Positions 1-8,940 are shown, counted from the first letter of the stretch. The stretch: 64,000 nucleotides of DNA from GCA-003244245 sp050699635 (GCA_050699635.1 JBOHFK010000005.1:1-64000); one strand, 5' to 3'. The notes: a model not told the origin generated them from the sequence alone. Made by a program: numbers and translations.

Positions 1-1
1 G

Positions 2-400
2 GGCGAGCGTAACGGCATGCGGCAGCACTTCGGGCCGACCAATGTCGCAGCGTGGCGAGTGTCGATCGGAGTGGAGTTAGCCGAGGGCGCCCGGGTCTAT
101 GAGGACGTCACGGCGGCTCCGATTGACATTGCCGCACTGGGTAGCCGTGAGCGGTCGTCGTCGCTGCACTTCGACCTCGCTCGTGTGCTTGCGCAGGAGG
201 ATGGTCCACGGGACGCCGACGTGATCCGTCACCTGGACACCGCCGACCGCATCGCACCACAGCGGATCCGCAGCGACCCGATCGCCCTGGACCTGGCGCG
301 GACCTTGGACCGGCGGGCCACCCGCCGGGCGTGGGAGCTCGACAGCTTGCTCAACCGCTTCGGGATCGGCGGCCAGGGTCAACGGGGTGTGGACAACTAA
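2..400 (+). CDS. XRE-family regulator, C-terminal part (5' end outside window)
   Basis: The frame is open from the left edge, so the gene starts outside the window and only about 132 C-terminal residues are visible. The sequence is helical and TPR-like, with an HLDTADRIAPQRIRSDPIA stretch and a WELDSLLNRFGI tail. It resembles the C-terminus of the complete XRE regulator at 39535-40734, which ends with the equivalent RKAEDLFPAKVQRDPIIRD segment. By that comparison it is a helix-turn-helix regulator with a TPR-like sensor region (inference; the HTH is not visible). It is followed at 28 bp by two small Cys-containing genes, the same arrangement seen near 39 kb. Confidence 0.72.
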   Translation, partial: GERNGMRQHFGPTNVAAWRVSIGVELAEGARVYEDVTAAPIDIAALGSRERSSSLHFDLARVLAQEDGPRDADVIRHLDTADRIAPQRIRSDPIALDLARTLDRRATRRAWELDSLLNRFGIGGQGQRGVDN

Positions 401-427
401 CGTGATCTAGACCGCAGTCTCTGTCGA

Positions 428-730
428 ATGACTGACGGGGAACTGACGCAACGCACGCAACACGACACCGATGACGACGACGCGCGGCACTGCTTTCACC
501 TGCTGGTGGCCGATTCTGGGCTGACCGAGTGCCATCGATACCGGATCTACCTGGCGTTGTGCGGGGCGGAGCTGGCCACGTCGGAGCTGCCGAGTTCGTT
601 GTGCTCGCCCGAGTGTGACCGCGAGGTCGCATACTGCATGCAGTGCTTGGAGGTGGCCAACGTGCGCAACGCCGAGGCCGGGGTGGTCATGACCTGGTCG
701 CCCTCGGAGTGGATGGTTCACATCAGGTGA
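428..730 (+). CDS. Small Cys-rich protein, possible zinc-ribbon
   Basis: This encodes 100 aa with an acidic N-terminus (TDDDDARHCFHLL). Cys/His groups follow: CHRYRIYLALCGAEL, then CSPECDREVAYCMQCLEV. The spaced Cys pairs suggest a zinc-binding fold. The ALCGA..L.....C..C pattern recurs in the small gene at 39014-39241, also downstream of an XRE regulator, so the two are probably homologous. Its stop codon overlaps the GTG start of the next gene (GTGA), which indicates translational coupling. The function is unknown; a partner or effector of the XRE regulator is the simplest reading. Confidence 0.58.
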   Translation: MTDGELTQRTQHDTDDDDARHCFHLLVADSGLTECHRYRIYLALCGAELATSELPSSLCSPECDREVAYCMQCLEVANVRNAEAGVVMTWSPSEWMVHIR

Positions 731-918
731 GCTGGTACTTGAGGTCGCTGCGGGACGGGGACACTCACCGTGGTGAGCTCCAGCCGGATGGTGTCGTCGA
801 GGCGCAGTGCGGGCTGCGCTTCGAGCTGCCGAAGCACAACTATCCGGGGTTGCCAGGTGAGCCGCCCTATCCTGAGCAGGTGTGCCGGAAGTGCAAGCCG
901 CGGACAGGGCGCCAATGA
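727..918 (+). CDS. Tiny Cys-containing protein, GTGA-coupled
   Basis: A GTG start overlaps the TGA of the upstream gene and gives 63 aa. The protein has THRGEL near the N-terminus, a single Cys in VEAQCGLRF, and a C-terminal CRKC pair, a pattern that could bind one zinc. The PYPEQVCRKCKP ending resembles small actinobacterial zinc-finger-like proteins found next to XRE regulators (from memory). I chose this start because the upstream ATG frames lie inside the previous gene and the coupling is exact. Function unknown. Confidence 0.55.
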   Translation: MSWYLRSLRDGDTHRGELQPDGVVEAQCGLRFELPKHNYPGLPGEPPYPEQVCRKCKPRTGRQ

Positions 919-958
919 TCCCGGATCACAGCGCAACAGAAGCCAATCTTCGTCGCCG

Positions 959-1438
959 TCATACGAAACAGTGGCGCACCTCACAAACCCAGTGGTTCAC
1001 TGCCGAGTAGTCCTCTCTGCGGGGGTATTCAACGTCATCCGCAGATTTTCCTGTTCGGCGAAGCCAGTCATTCACGTCACCCCAGAGCCATATCCCCCCC
1101 GCGGTCAAGCTGAAGCACTCGGGGAACGGGAACTCGCTCAGCCGCTTCCCTCGGACCCACTGTCCTACAGCTTGTGGAGTCGTGTTGCACCTCGAAGCAA
1201 TATCAACCTTCGTCACCAGGTCCTCGTACGCCCGCCGAACCCTGATGAGTTGTCTGTCCCGCTGGAGGTGGGTGATGATGACCTTCGCCGCTTCGGCAGC
1301 CGTGCTGCCCTCGCCGGTGACGGTCAGAAGGGTGAGGCCACCGTGGCGCGAGACGAGTGCATCGCATGTCTCGTAGATCGCATCGATGGTGTCGTCGGCA
1401 AGGTCATCAACCTCGAAGATCCACTCGTATTGGGTCAC
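959..1438 (-). CDS. Small HTH protein (excisionase/MerR-like)
   Basis: The protein is 159 aa. The N-terminal half (YEWIFEVDDLADDTIDAIYE and following) resembles an unclassified alpha/beta domain that often precedes small HTHs in actinobacteria. The C-terminal half carries a helix-turn-helix, KVDIASRCNTTPQAVGQWV, followed by a wing-like SLTAGGIWLWGDVNDWLR reminiscent of excisionase/MerR-type binding folds. It lies 225 bp beyond the end of the pglW-like gene on the same strand, and a short GATACCTGATAC-type repeat lies between. It could be a local regulator or an excisionase-like factor of the island. Function is not proven. Confidence 0.6.
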   Translation of the reverse strand: MTQYEWIFEVDDLADDTIDAIYETCDALVSRHGGLTLLTVTGEGSTAAEAAKVIITHLQRDRQLIRVRRAYEDLVTKVDIASRCNTTPQAVGQWVRGKRLSEFPFPECFSLTAGGIWLWGDVNDWLRRTGKSADDVEYPRREDYSAVNHWVCEVRHCFV

Positions 1439-1662
1439 TGTTCCCGCCTCCTCGTCTTGCTTTTGGCCAGACTAGCACCAGTGTTTCTGATACGAAACAG
1501 TCAGTTGGTACTACCTTGGGCGCGGCTTAGAGCAAGAAACCGACGCCGACATTTTCGAGCGCATCGAAATAGGGCAGGTGATACCAGTAGACTTCACCCG
1601 GCCGTCAAGAGCTACAGGAATGTCACTTTGGTCTGATGACCTACTGATACCTGATACGGGTT

Positions 1663-4600
1663 TCAGGCGGCGCCCGACCCTGCCGCCGACCACCCAGAGG
1701 GCGCCACGATCCATTCCTCAGCACTTGTCATGCCGATTGCGTGGGACCCGATCCGCGGTGCGTGGCGGGAGTCCTCGGCGGGGCACAGTAGAACGACCGT
1801 CCGCGAGCCGCCGTCCCGTCCCGCGACGCCGGCGCCGGCCAGCACGCGGTTGAGCAGGCTGGCGCCGCCGTCGTAGCGGCCCAGCGGAGTGAGCCCGTCG
1901 AGCACCAGAACCTGTTGTCGCGACCATTGCTGCTCCAGCAGCTCCCATGCGGCGTCCACCACACGCTGCAGGTTCGTTCGCGACCGCGCGTCCGCGTCCG
2001 GGGCGTCGGCCCGCAGCACGACCCCGAAGTCGGTGATCCGCCGTTGCGCGGCGACCTCGCGCAGTGCCGTCATGAACGCCGCCGAGACGTCGACCGGCTC
2101 GACCCCGGTCACCTCCGCCACCTGCCGGCGGCACGCCGCCCAGCGGGACCGCCGGCAGGTCACCATCCGTACCCCGCCGTGTTCGAGCACGTGGGCTAGC
2201 CGGGCCTCCGGCCCACCACCGGCCTGAGCGACCGCCGGCGTGATGGGGCTCAGTGAGATCGATTCTGACCGCTGCGCGCTGCTGGAACCGGCCGCGGTCG
2301 GCGGGACGAGACGCTCGCCGTCCCAGCGGAGGTCGGAACCCGCTTCGCGGAGCAGCCGGGACAGCTCCAGCCCGTCGGGCAGCGGGCCGAGGCCGGGGAA
2401 CCGGGCCGACACCCGGGCGGCGAGCACCGCCGGGCTCATTCCGTCCTTGGGCACGCCGGCACCGGCCTGGGAGAGCCGGAGGGCGCGGACCGCGTCGAGG
2501 TCCCGCGGGTAGAGCTCCAACCGGGCGTTGGCGAACACAGCCCCCGACGCGGCGGCGGCCAGCTGCACCAGCCGCTGCTCGGCCGGCACCAGGTCGAACC
2601 GTTGCGCGATGGCGGCCAGCGCGCGGACGACCGTGATCGGGGTCGGCAGCGGGTCGCGCCCCGCCAGGGTCACCGCCTCGTCGGCCAGCCCCGCAGCCAT
2701 GTCGAGCAGCGCGGCGTCGCTCGGCGTGTCGAGCGGCTCGTCGTCGGCCACCTGCACCGCCACGACGATGCGCCCGGCGTGTCGGCGTGTCGCGAACCGC
2801 GGCGCCTCGGCGATCCCGTCCGCCTCGACGGCGGCGCGCAGCACCGCGTAGCCGTAGGCGCGGCGCCGCTCGGGAACCTCCTCCCGGACGCACCCGCGCG
2901 ACGCCAGGAGCTGCTCCACGAGCTCCGAAGCCGCCGCCACACGACCTAGCCCGCGGAGGATCCTGTCCAACTCCTCCCGGACCGCTGTGAGGGCCTCCTC
3001 GGCCAGCCATCCCCGGCGCTGCGCGCCCATGATCTGCGCGACACGGCCTCCGGTGAGCCCGAACTGCTCCGCAATCTCGGCCAGCGTCGGCCAGCGGATG
3101 GCCGGTAGTTCGCCCCCATCGTCCGGCAGGCCGAGCAGCCAACGCGTCAGCTCGGCCTGGTCGACGCCACGCTTCTTTGCTGACGGGATCAGCCGCGCGG
3201 CGATCCGGTCGAGGCTCAGCGGCGCGCCAGGGCCGTCGTCCGGTCCGCGGGTCTCCCGCGCGTGCGGCACCGGTGAAGCCAGCGAGCGACGCCACTGGCT
3301 GCACCGGCTGACCAGTTCGGTTCGCGTGAGTTTGGACAGGCCCCGGGCCCGCCACAGCTCCCGGGTCGGCACGTCCAGCAGCTGCCCGACGGTGCTCGCG
3401 CCGAGCCGCTGGGCGACCGCGACGGCGCGCAGCGACAGGCCCGCCGCGTCCAGTGCCGTGTCCAGGGTCGCCTCGTCGGCCGCCTCGTCGCGCTGCTCCT
3501 GCGGGTCCTCGGTCTGCCCATACGACGTCGTCGCCGGGCGCTCCGCGTCCAGGGCGGTGAAGATGCGCTGCCACGCCTGGCGCATCGCCCCCGACGTCGG
3601 GTAGCGCTGGTCCGCGTCGCGGTGCAGCGCTTTCCGGAAGAACGCCGTCAACGGGTCGCGGACGGCAGCGTCGAACAGCTCGGAGGACAGCGTCACCTCG
3701 TCGACGAAGCGGGGATCGGTGCCATCCTCACCCCAGACAGGAATCTCCAGGCTGGCCATCTCGTGCAGGGTGACCGCCGCGGCGTACAGCTCGGCCGCGG
3801 TGTCGTAGGTGGGCCGGCGGTCGGTGCCGAGGAACGGGTCGCGGTAACCCCGCGTGCCGGCCTGCACGTCGGTGGCAGGCGCGCCGGCGAGGGAGAAGTC
3901 GAACAGGACGACCGACGAGCCGCGCTTCGGATGCCGCCGCACACCCAGGTTGTCGGGCTTGACATCGCGGTGGAAGGTATCGCGGCGGGCGAGGTAGTCG
4001 AGCACGTCGAGCAACTGGTCACCGAAGCGCTGCAACTGGTCGGGCACGAGCGCACCGCCGGTACGCAGCAGCTGCGCCAGCGTCTCCTCGCCCGCGTAAT
4101 CGATCTCGATCGCGTGCCGGCTACCGAGAGAGAAGACACCGCGCTTGAGCCCGACCAGGTGCTCGTGGCGCAGCCCTTCGAGCACCAGAGCCTCGTCCCC
4201 GAGGCGCTCCTCCGACTGCGCCGACCGGCCGACCTTGAGTACCGACTCGAGGCCGTCGCGCTGCACAAGGAAGGCCCGTGCCGTGGCCCCGGTGCCGAGC
4301 ACGCGGATTACCGTCGAGCCGTCGGGGACCTCGGAGCCTGCCTGCGCCTCCCACGGGTCGACCTGCTGGTCCTCGACCGGACGGGCCGGGCGGAGGATCT
4401 TGTCCAGCTCGGCGGCGAACTCCTCGACGTCGCCGAAGCGCTCGCTCACCCGGGGTGCTGTGGCGAGCTCGATGAGTGTGTCCACATCGGGCGGGGTCTC
4501 GTCGGACACCGCCGACGGGTGCAGCCCGTTCTCGGCGGCCAACCGCTCCATGAGCTCGGGACGGCCCGCCGCGGGTGGACGGCCGGTGAGCACCAGGTAG

Positions 4601-5859
4601 GCCGTCGCACCGAGCCCGAACACGTCGATCGCCACGGTGCCATCGGCGTCCGCGGCGAACTCGGGAGCGAGGTAGGGCGCGGCTGCGGCCTCGACATGCT
4701 GGTACGCGTGGGTGGTCGGTGCGACGCGATGGGCCGTTCGGACCGCGGAGAGACCGCGTGCGGCGGCCTGCCACTCCCCGATCCGCAGGCGAGGCTGCAA
4801 CCAGCCGGCCTCCCCGGGCTCCACGACGATCGCCCGCGGGGACAGCGCGCGGTGGACCAGCCGCCGGTCGTGCGCGTAGCGGACCGCGTCGGCGAGCTGC
4901 CGCACCAATCCGAGCCGAGCCGGGAGACCCAGCTCGCCACCGTGCTCAACGAGATAGTGGTCCAGCCGCAGTGCGTCGGCCCGCTGGTCGATCACCAGCG
5001 CCGGACCCATGTCGTGGTCGAGCAGCTCACGGGGCACCAACAGACCCGGGTGGTCGATGCCCTGGCCCGCGAGGAACTCCCGCTGCGCGGCGTGGCGCAC
5101 CGACTCCCGTGTCTCGGGGTCAGCTTGGCGTTCGTAGAGGTAGATGCGGATGCGCCGATGTGCGCCGGGCAGGTCCTCGCGGGTTGCGTGGTGGTCCTGC
5201 CACGTTGGACCGGACTCATAGGGCCGGGGGTCGATCTGCCACGGCCCCACGGCGACACTGCGGCGGGTCCGGTGGATCCCCACCTTCTGCAGCAGCCTGG
5301 GCAGAGACCGCAAGAACTCCGGCTGCGGCGGTGCATGAGTGACCGGCCCAAGCAGCAGATCGTCACCGATGCGCTTGAGGACACCCGCGGAACGTGCCTG
5401 ATCGGGGACGTAGAGATGGTGCCGCTGCTCGGGGTCCAGCTCGCAGATCATTCCTGGTTCCGCGAGGAACACCAGCCCGCGCAGGAACGGCACCCGCAGA
5501 CCGCGGTCCTTCGAGGCGGCGCGACCGAGCAGGCCTTTGAGCTCCTTGGCCTTCTGGTCCGCCAACGGCAGGGGATTGTCGAAGGTCCGGCGTCCCTTGC
5601 CCGTCAGCGTCCATGCTGACCCGTTGTTGGTCAGCCGGCCCCGATAGTTCTTGATTTCGACGAGGTAGAAGCCGCTCGGGGTGGCGACGAGCAGGTCGAC
5701 CTCGCGGATGTGGCCCTGGTCGGAAACGAACGTGAAATTGGTCCAGGCCTGGAACGGGTGACGGTCGGGCAACAGGTTACGGATGTACTCGAGCGCCGAT
5801 CGCTCGTGGGCAAAGGACGACGGGGTTACCTCGTGCCAGCGACCCGAGTTCGCCTCCAT
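1663..5859 (-). CDS. pglW: PglW-like NERD-domain Ser/Thr protein kinase (BREX type 2/Pgl family)
   Basis: The protein is 1398 aa. The ATG at 5859 has a strong AGGAGGG site 8 bp upstream; the frame stays open further upstream but without a ribosome site. A NERD nuclease-like domain lies at about residues 10-125 (REVDLLVATPSGFYLVEIKN). A degenerate kinase lobe follows (VHRALSPRAIVV near 335, lacking the catalytic Asp). A second, apparently active kinase has GTGATARAF, SVLKVGR, HRDVKPDN near 629, DFS in place of DFG, and GTRGYRDPF. The C-terminal half contains a sigma-region-4-like HTH (LAEIAEQFGLTGGRV, about 930) and helical regions. Length and architecture match PglW of the phage growth limitation/BREX type 2 system. 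No pglX, pglY, pglZ or brx genes are visible, so it may be an orphan or may continue to the left. Confidence 0.85.
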   Translation of the reverse strand: MEANSGRWHEVTPSSFAHERSALEYIRNLLPDRHPFQAWTNFTFVSDQGHIREVDLLVATPSGFYLVEIKNYRGRLTNNGSAWTLTGKGRRTFDNPLPLADQKAKELKGLLGRAASKDRGLRVPFLRGLVFLAEPGMICELDPEQRHHLYVPDQARSAGVLKRIGDDLLLGPVTHAPPQPEFLRSLPRLLQKVGIHRTRRSVAVGPWQIDPRPYESGPTWQDHHATREDLPGAHRRIRIYLYERQADPETRESVRHAAQREFLAGQGIDHPGLLVPRELLDHDMGPALVIDQRADALRLDHYLVEHGGELGLPARLGLVRQLADAVRYAHDRRLVHRALSPRAIVVEPGEAGWLQPRLRIGEWQAAARGLSAVRTAHRVAPTTHAYQHVEAAAAPYLAPEFAADADGTVAIDVFGLGATAYLVLTGRPPAAGRPELMERLAAENGLHPSAVSDETPPDVDTLIELATAPRVSERFGDVEEFAAELDKILRPARPVEDQQVDPWEAQAGSEVPDGSTVIRVLGTGATARAFLVQRDGLESVLKVGRSAQSEERLGDEALVLEGLRHEHLVGLKRGVFSLGSRHAIEIDYAGEETLAQLLRTGGALVPDQLQRFGDQLLDVLDYLARRDTFHRDVKPDNLGVRRHPKRGSSVVLFDFSLAGAPATDVQAGTRGYRDPFLGTDRRPTYDTAAELYAAAVTLHEMASLEIPVWGEDGTDPRFVDEVTLSSELFDAAVRDPLTAFFRKALHRDADQRYPTSGAMRQAWQRIFTALDAERPATTSYGQTEDPQEQRDEAADEATLDTALDAAGLSLRAVAVAQRLGASTVGQLLDVPTRELWRARGLSKLTRTELVSRCSQWRRSLASPVPHARETRGPDDGPGAPLSLDRIAARLIPSAKKRGVDQAELTRWLLGLPDDGGELPAIRWPTLAEIAEQFGLTGGRVAQIMGAQRRGWLAEEALTAVREELDRILRGLGRVAAASELVEQLLASRGCVREEVPERRRAYGYAVLRAAVEADGIAEAPRFATRRHAGRIVVAVQVADDEPLDTPSDAALLDMAAGLADEAVTLAGRDPLPTPITVVRALAAIAQRFDLVPAEQRLVQLAAAASGAVFANARLELYPRDLDAVRALRLSQAGAGVPKDGMSPAVLAARVSARFPGLGPLPDGLELSRLLREAGSDLRWDGERLVPPTAAGSSSAQRSESISLSPITPAVAQAGGGPEARLAHVLEHGGVRMVTCRRSRWAACRRQVAEVTGVEPVDVSAAFMTALREVAAQRRITDFGVVLRADAPDADARSRTNLQRVVDAAWELLEQQWSRQQVLVLDGLTPLGRYDGGASLLNRVLAGAGVAGRDGGSRTVVLLCPAEDSRHAPRIGSHAIGMTSAEEWIVAPSGWSAAGSGAA

Positions 5860-6015
5860 AGCCCTTCGCCCTCCTGGACCGTCGCCGCCGGGTCTGGACG
5901 GGGTCTGGACGTTAGCGTGTCCCGCCCGGCCGTGCGCGAGGGTCTGTTGCGTAGGCGGGAAGCAGCCGAGGTGAGGTCCAGGTAAAATCTTGCACGCACA
6001 TGCCGGCCGGTCCGT

Positions 6016-6819
6016 TTGCTGGGCCTGGAGAGACGATACAGCGCGAACATGGGAAGTGATCCCGACGCCGCTCGCTATGGTCTCGCAGTGACCAACGACT
6101 CTGTGCACGACAGGTACGAAGACGGCGAGGACTGGCAGGAGGTCGAGGAACCGCAGACGTGCGCCGAGTTGACGGAGGTGGCCGGTGACTGGCGGGTATC
6201 TAGCGAGGACCGGATGCGCGCAGCGTCGCAGCTTGTGGTTGAAGATCAGATGACTGGTCGTGACCTGCTGTTGGCGTTCACGGTCGATGCTGACGTAAAC
6301 GGACCCGAACGCGTTGCGGCGATCCGTCGTCTCCTCGCGATGGACTCGGCATCGGTAGCCGCCGTGCACTGGTTGATGTGGAAGACCCACTTTGGCGACC
6401 TTGAACTCCCAGAGAAAGCCGAGGCGAACGATCTACTGACTGGGCATCGGCTCGCCGAGCAGGCGCGTCGTGGGCGAGTAGATGGGCTCGATATCATCGT
6501 TAACGACACTTATCTTGACGATTTCCATCGTGTCTGGGCGGGAGTCGAGCTGATTGGTATACAAGGAGTCATGGCATATGAACGAATAAAGAGAGCGTTC
6601 ACAGTCTCTGCGCTGACGTTCTTTGGTACAGATCTCATCGAGCGCGGCGAAACAGACGACGAAGGCGCGATCATCGGATATTATTTACTCGATTCTATGA
6701 TCGCCGATCGTCGGCTCTCTCTTGCCGAGCGAAAAAATGCTGCTGAAATGATTGCTGATATCGACCCGCGCTACGACAACCCATTATTTCGCGCCCTCTT
6801 GCATGAACCCGCTGAGTGA
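6016..6819 (+). CDS. Uncharacterised protein divergent from pglW-like gene
   Basis: This encodes up to 267 aa. Starts at 6016, 6049 (ATG) or 6088 (GTG, MTNDSVHDRYEDGED) are possible; none has a convincing ribosome site. The protein is acidic and helical, with segments such as RMRAASQLVVEDQ, VAAIRRLLAMDS and LAERKNAAEMIADID that suggest HEAT/ARM-like helical repeats (inference). The last 300 bp are visibly richer in A/T than the neighbours (around 6560-6760), a sign of recent acquisition. It is transcribed divergently from the pglW-like gene across about 155 bp, so a shared promoter region and a defence-associated role are possible. I do not recognise a named family. Confidence 0.5.
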   Translation: MLGLERRYSANMGSDPDAARYGLAVTNDSVHDRYEDGEDWQEVEEPQTCAELTEVAGDWRVSSEDRMRAASQLVVEDQMTGRDLLLAFTVDADVNGPERVAAIRRLLAMDSASVAAVHWLMWKTHFGDLELPEKAEANDLLTGHRLAEQARRGRVDGLDIIVNDTYLDDFHRVWAGVELIGIQGVMAYERIKRAFTVSALTFFGTDLIERGETDDEGAIIGYYLLDSMIADRRLSLAERKNAAEMIADIDPRYDNPLFRALLHEPAE

Positions 6820-6895
6820 TGGCTAATGTACTTCGTCTTCTGCGGCTAAGGTTTCGGGAGGTTACCTGCTCAGGCCATTGGTGCGCGATCAAGGT

Positions 6896-6990
6896 GACGC
6901 AATCGAGTTTGCGCTGGAGGACGACCCGGGTGAGTACGACAGGACACGCAGGCGATCGCTCTTGAGGTGTCCGTCGCTCCTGCCGCTTGA
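6896..6990 (+). pseudogene. hicB-like antitoxin 3' remnant
   Basis: This 95-bp stretch matches the 3' end of the HicB-like gene at 16547-16780. Both encode DAIEFALE.DPG.YD followed by an AIALEVSVAPAA-type tail. Here a one-base loss after the YD codons breaks the frame, so the tail is only readable in another frame. The rest of the gene is missing. It sits just before an IS6-type transposase scrap and the first tRNA-Phe fragment; the second hicB and its downstream scrap lie just after the second tRNA-Phe fragment. Confidence 0.55.
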
Positions 6991-7014
6991 CGTCCACCGG
7001 CTACAGATTGGGCA

Positions 7015-7160
7015 CTGCACAGGCTCTACCGTGATACCGCGAAGTTGCTCGCCGAGACAGGCATTGAAGTAGACCGCATCACCGTGTACCGCTCGGCACA
7101 GCGCTTCACATCCCTATGGACCGAGGCAGCTGGCGCGTGCCCGAGCTACCACCGTGCGGT
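7015..7160 (+). pseudogene. IS6-family transposase N-terminal remnant
   Basis: One frame reads LHRLYRDTAKLLAETGIEVD followed by RITVYRSAQRFTSLW and TEAAGACPSYHRAV. This corresponds to the start of actinobacterial IS6-type transposases, in which a short N-terminal HTH (EVDH.T.YRW.QRFTP...EAARPCRH) precedes the DDE domain. The conserved Trp is replaced and the catalytic domain is absent, so it is dead. A similar shorter scrap follows the hicB gene at 16795-16875. Confidence 0.5.
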
Positions 7161-7273
7161 GTCCAACGGACTGTCCAATAACTCCAGTGCTCTGGGTGCT
7201 TCTGGTGCCTCTACGACGTAACTGCGGCAAGCGAAATGCCAGGTAGTCGTACTCCTATCAGGTGGACTTTGAA

Positions 7274-7317
7274 CTGAAATCGGAAGGTCGGCGGTTCGAC
7301 CCCGCCCCTGGCCACCA
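7274..7317 (+). other. tRNA-Phe 3' fragment, putative attachment site (copy 1)
   Basis: The segment runs from the anticodon loop (CTGAAA, one A short) through a T-arm (GGCGGTTCGACCCCGCC) to the acceptor end CTGGCCACCA. It corresponds to the 3' half of an actinobacterial tRNA-Phe; the 5' half is missing. A near-identical copy lies at 16127-16170 in the same orientation. Such 3' tRNA duplicates are the usual footprint of tyrosine-recombinase elements integrating in a tRNA gene, and three integrase remnants lie nearby. The intact tRNA is not in the window. Confidence 0.72.
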
Positions 7318-7395
7318 ACCGCAGGTAGATCGGTTATGACAGTGGAACTGTCAAGATCGATCCCCGCAATATCCCCACCTTTGGCGCGACACATT

Positions 7396-7486
7396 GTGGC
7401 GCCCACGGGGGTCGCTCTGCATGGTGCGTGTAGCGATCAAGGGTGCGGATACCGGGTCTGCCGATGAGCTCCAACACCCGCAGAGC
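7396..7486 (-). pseudogene. Tyrosine integrase 3'-end remnant (copy 1)
   Basis: About 90 bp aligns with the extreme 3' end of the integrase remnant at 14856-15155. Shared motifs on the plus strand are GGCGCCCACGGGGGTC, TAGCGATCA.. and GCCGATGA.CTCCAACACCCG. No reading frame is intact. Its 3' end faces the adjacent tRNA-Phe fragment, as integrase genes of pSAM2-like elements normally do (established pattern). Confidence 0.45.
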
Positions 7487-7681
7487 TGCCCGCGTCAACC
7501 TCGGGGCCGAGGCTACCCGCAGCCGTGCTTGCTCAACTCCCCGACATCAACACCGCCATCGCTTGGTCCAACGGCTGGCCGCGTATCTCGCCGTGTGCCG
7601 CCCACCGCTGACTAGAGATCGCCCGCTCGGCAGCATGTGAGTGCGTCGCTCCTTGGCGGATCAGCCGCGGGGAGAAGTGAG

Positions 7682-8317
7682 ATGATCCAGGTCATGCGCG
7701 CACCGGATGACCCCTATCCTGACACCCTCCACAGAATAATCGAGGCGCGCATCGCGGGTGACGAGGTGAACGCATTGAAAGTTTTGGTGGGGATTCGCTT
7801 CGAACCAAGGCTACGCAGGCCAGAACGGTGGCCATCAAGGACGGTCATTGCGAAGATCTACGCGCGCGATAACTACCACTGCCGGTATTGCGGTGAGCGC
7901 GTGATTCTGACAGCAGTCATGCGATTGGTGGCGCGACTGTACCCGAAACAGTTCCCATATCACCCGAACTGGAAAGCTGATTCAACACACCCGGCCTTCG
8001 TGTCACGATCAGCGACTCTCGACCACGTCGTGCCGATCGCCGACGAAGGCGATCCGGTTGACCCGGCGAATCTGGTAACCGCATGCTGGGGCTGTAATCG
8101 GCGCAAAGGTGACCTACGGCTCGATGAGATCGGATGGTCGTTGGTCGAGCTGGCGGACAAGGCATGGAAGGGCCTCACCGAACTTTTCTTCCCACTGTGG
8201 GAAGCCGCGGGACGGGTCTGCTGGACGGACTTGGGCGGACCTCGCCGGCTGAGGTTGCGGGGCTGCTTGAGCGTATGCTCTTCGACTCCAGGAAACTGCC
8301 GCGCGAGGAGCACGTAG
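7682..8317 (+). CDS. HNH endonuclease family protein
   Basis: The start at ATG 7682 is chosen because GGGGAGAAGTGAG immediately precedes it; an in-frame start 45 bp upstream lacks a site. The 211-aa protein has an HNH module: CRYCGERV, then LDHVVPIADEGDPVDPANLV and TACWGCNRRKGDL, giving two zinc-binding Cys pairs and the catalytic His region. Such proteins are DNA nucleases of restriction, homing or defence type. The last 35 residues after the HNH helix look low-complexity and may reflect a shifted natural end. It lies alone inside the island between integrase remnants. Confidence 0.75.
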   Translation: MIQVMRAPDDPYPDTLHRIIEARIAGDEVNALKVLVGIRFEPRLRRPERWPSRTVIAKIYARDNYHCRYCGERVILTAVMRLVARLYPKQFPYHPNWKADSTHPAFVSRSATLDHVVPIADEGDPVDPANLVTACWGCNRRKGDLRLDEIGWSLVELADKAWKGLTELFFPLWEAAGRVCWTDLGGPRRLRLRGCLSVCSSTPGNCRARST

Positions 8318-8524
8318 GCGCCAGGTTCGAGCTGTTCCGTGTGGCCTCGCAGCTGGGCGCCGCCGGTCATCCGGTCGTCGCCGGGGTTGCCGCGCTCCAC
8401 AACCACAAGTCATACCATCCGACAAACGCACTGTTCATCGGCATTAGAAGAGGACATTCTGCCGTCCGCTCGCTTCGGCGGTGTTGCCGGGTGCGCGCGT
8501 GGGTAATCTGCTGGTCTTCGCTTC

Positions 8525-8940
8525 TCAGCCGGTGGACTCAGCGACCATAGCTGCCGCATCAGGCCTGCCGATGATTTCCAACACGCGGGCGGTGTCCTCC
8601 GAGGCGATCTTGCGCCGAGGTAGTAGTCCTGCGTCACCGACACTTGGGCTTGCCCGAGCTGGTCGGCGATCTTGCTGGCCGGCACCCCGGCATCGTCAAG
8701 GAGTATGGCGGCCGTCTTGCGAAACGCATGTGAAATCACCCAGGGGTAAGCCGATGCGCCGAACACGCCGCGGAGGTCGGCTTGGGTGTCGCTCGGATCC
8801 CGGAGCAGACCCGTAGGTGAGGTGAACAACACACCCCACTCGTTGGATACGGCCCACTGCTTCCGACGCCGCAGCATGTCCAGCGCCCACGAGGGCAACC
8901 GCCCTGTCCTAATCCTCTCCCACCCTGGATGCCGTACTCC
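8525..8940 (-). pseudogene. Tyrosine recombinase (integrase) C-terminal remnant, frameshifted
   Basis: Minus-strand frames encode the catalytic part of a phage/ICE-type tyrosine integrase: VLFTSPTGLLRDPSDTQAD, then the H-x-x-R box HAFRKTAAILLDDAG and the Tyr segment VSVTQDYYLG. After YYLG the frame shifts, and the true tail (KIASEDTARVLEIIG...) is read in another frame to a stop at 8525. The N-terminal DNA-binding domain is missing. It is closely similar to the remnant at 14856-15155. Confidence 0.75.

Noticed and set aside
3622..5619. Long plus-strand open frame opposite the pglW-like gene
   Set aside because: It is a GC-skew shadow of the kinase gene: its composition is Arg/Gly/Val-rich with no recognisable domain, while the minus strand has full kinase motifs.
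1663..6390. Longer pglW-like protein starting at 6390
   Set aside because: The extra ~177 codons overlap the divergent gene, lack conserved sequence and a ribosome site; ATG 5859 has an ideal AGGAGGG.
7274..7317. Complete tRNA gene
   Set aside because: Only the part from the anticodon loop to the acceptor is present; no D-arm or 5' acceptor strand precedes either copy.
7146..7406. Minus-strand frame containing GQGRGRTADLPIS
   Set aside because: That peptide is the reverse translation of the tRNA-Phe 3' fragment; the same artefact appears at 15983-16180.
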